A program made the position numbers and the translations under genes. From Lachnospiraceae bacterium (lineage in GTDB: Bacteria > Bacillota > Clostridia > Lachnospirales > Lachnospiraceae): 64,000 bases of DNA. Shown in pieces: positions 63,232-64,000 of this stretch (the first letter of the stretch is position 1; each line of letters opens with the position of its first letter). Where the stretch lies: positions 1 through 64,000 of the forward strand of contig JAAWCJ010000008.1 in the NCBI GenBank assembly GCA_022793195.1, given 5' to 3'. The notes under the pieces were generated by a model. It saw only the letters and a program-made list of their open reading frames with translations. It ran no database searches and was not told the DNA's origin.

Positions 63232-63780
63232 TTACGGATGCTGGATGGCGTCTCTCACTTTCGCGGACACTTCTTCACTCACCAATACTTTTAAGAGCTC
63301 CAAGCCCTCGTCGATGGCAAATCCCAGGCCGCGGCCTGTCACGACATTTCCATCCCGCACGACGCCTTCTCCTGTGTATTTCGCACCCAAAAGCTTATCT
63401 TCCCAGCCGGGATAGCAGGTGGCCCGCTTCCCTTCCAGGCAGTGATATTTCCCCAGGACGCTGGGCGCCGCGCAGATGGCTGCCAGAGTCTTCCCCTCCC
63501 GATGGAATTTCCGAAGTACTTCACCCAGCTCTTCATGCTCTGCCAGATGAGCAGTCCCCGGCATCCCACCGGGCAGGAAAATGGCATCACATTCTTCGCA
63601 CTCTTCCGCCGACCACATGCAGTCTGTCCGAATTGCGATATTGTGGGAGCCTGTCACCAGAAGGCCCTCACCCATGGAGGCCAGGATCGTATTTATTCCT
63701 CCCCGCCTCAAGATATCCACAACTGCCAGACACTCCACTTCTTCCAGCCCCTGCGCCACACAAACATATACCTTGCTCAT
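63232..63780 (-). CDS. DJ-1/PfpI family protein
   Basis: A 182-residue DJ-1-like protein of the ThiJ type. The conserved cysteine is C103 in AAICAAPS, with the acidic residue in the EEVE segment (13-16) and GGMPGTAHL near 71-79. Characterised relatives act as glyoxalase III, deglycase or chaperone; the exact activity is disputed. The ATG chosen has AGGAGGA upstream. It converges with the zinc-ribbon gene. Confidence 0.88.
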   Translation of the reverse strand: MSKVYVCVAQGLEEVECLAVVDILRRGGINTILASMGEGLLVTGSHNIAIRTDCMWSAEECEECDAIFLPGGMPGTAHLAEHEELGEVLRKFHREGKTLAAICAAPSVLGKYHCLEGKRATCYPGWEDKLLGAKYTGEGVVRDGNVVTGRGLGFAIDEGLELLKVLVSEEVSAKVRDAIQHP

Positions 63781-63874
63781 AAATACTCCTCCTTGTATAA
63801 TCATAGTAGACCCTCATAATAATAATTTATTATATCACAATTCAGACCACAGGAAAAGCTGAAAGGAGCGCCAC

Positions 63875-64000
63875 ATGGAAATTGAACGAAAGTTCCTCAT
63901 CAAAAAGCTTCCGGAAAATCTGGAAACATTCCCTTGCCTGCTGATTGAACAGGCTTACCTCTGCACAGATCCGGTGGTGCGTGTCCGCCGCCAGGATAAC
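63875..64000 (+). CDS. Partial CYTH-domain protein
   Basis: Forty-two codons to the right edge. It begins with the CYTH signature ExExK (E2-I-E4-R-K6), followed by VVRVRRQD with the basic residues of the triphosphate tunnel. CYTH enzymes hydrolyse or cyclise triphosphates (tripolyphosphatase, thiamine triphosphatase, adenylate cyclase class IV); the remaining part is missing, so activity cannot be told. AAAGGAG precedes the ATG. Confidence 0.8.
   Translation, partial: MEIERKFLIKKLPENLETFPCLLIEQAYLCTDPVVRVRRQDN

Overview
The window looks like chromosomal DNA from a Gram-positive Clostridia bacterium, most likely a gut Lachnospiraceae (Clostridium cluster XIVa). This rests on the kinds of genes present (Hpf long form, SecA and PrfB together, BioY, Rae1-like NYN domain, DUF6179/DUF6323 pair, NlpC/P60 proteins), strong AGGAGG ribosome sites, consensus TTGACA/TATAAT promoters and a moderately GC-rich genome with AT-rich spacers. 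It is an inference from family content, not from a marker gene; no rRNA or tRNA gene was found. Most genes lie on the minus strand, in compact operons.

Layout. 1-570: AT-rich left edge with a partial membrane protein and a decayed serine recombinase. 568-7874: methyltransferase, DUF2804, thioredoxin reductase, SDR reductase, YigZ and a class A penicillin-binding protein. 7934-10240: MarR-controlled ABC exporter with an attenuator-like hairpin. 10427-15680: typA, mscS and glgB. 15825-21632: a sugar isomerase, bioY under a BirA-type operator, a three-gene cassette (double-glycine peptide, two-TM protein, C39-like peptidase) and rhamnulokinase. 21943-26294: an amino-acid transporter with a LysR regulator, then ilvE and panB. 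26460-34892: ispD, the t6A genes tsaE/tsaB/tsaD with rimI, RNase Z and tex. 34928-37854: lysC-hom-ACT (aspartate family). 38057-39243: a toxin-antitoxin pair and a PH-like protein. 39305-44422: prfB, secA, a DnaA-box cluster and hpf. 44677-49169: a heterodimeric ABC exporter and a LysR gene. 49227-52125: two NlpC/P60 wall hydrolases. 52433-58028: a DUF6179/DUF6323 pair and a NSS transporter-alanine dehydrogenase-NhaC operon. 58050-64000: an RluA enzyme, a Tet(M)-like GTPase fused to an NYN nuclease, a zinc-ribbon protein, DJ-1 and the start of a CYTH protein.

Most interesting points: (1) the peptide/2TM/C39 cassette at 18115-20024, whose 52-residue precursor carries a canonical double-glycine leader although no ABC transporter is attached; (2) three copies of a foldback repeat with a conserved core of about 115 bp enclosed in long, perfectly paired arms whose sequence differs in each copy; (3) a ribosome-protection GTPase fused to a Rae1/YacP-like nuclease; (4) a prfB programmed frameshift whose in-frame stop is UAA instead of the usual UGA; (5) six DnaA-box-like sequences between secA and hpf; (6) matching promoter/WalR-like-box architecture in front of both NlpC/P60 genes.

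How the genes work together. Several groups form functional units: tsaE/tsaB/tsaD make the universal tRNA modification t6A; panB and ilvE both use 2-oxoisovalerate; lysC and hom commit aspartate to threonine and methionine; the NSS transporter, alanine dehydrogenase and NhaC would import and oxidise alanine while balancing sodium; SecA, PBP1A and the NlpC/P60 proteins serve export and wall remodelling; PrfB, Hpf, TypA, Tex and the GTPase-NYN fusion act on or around the ribosome.
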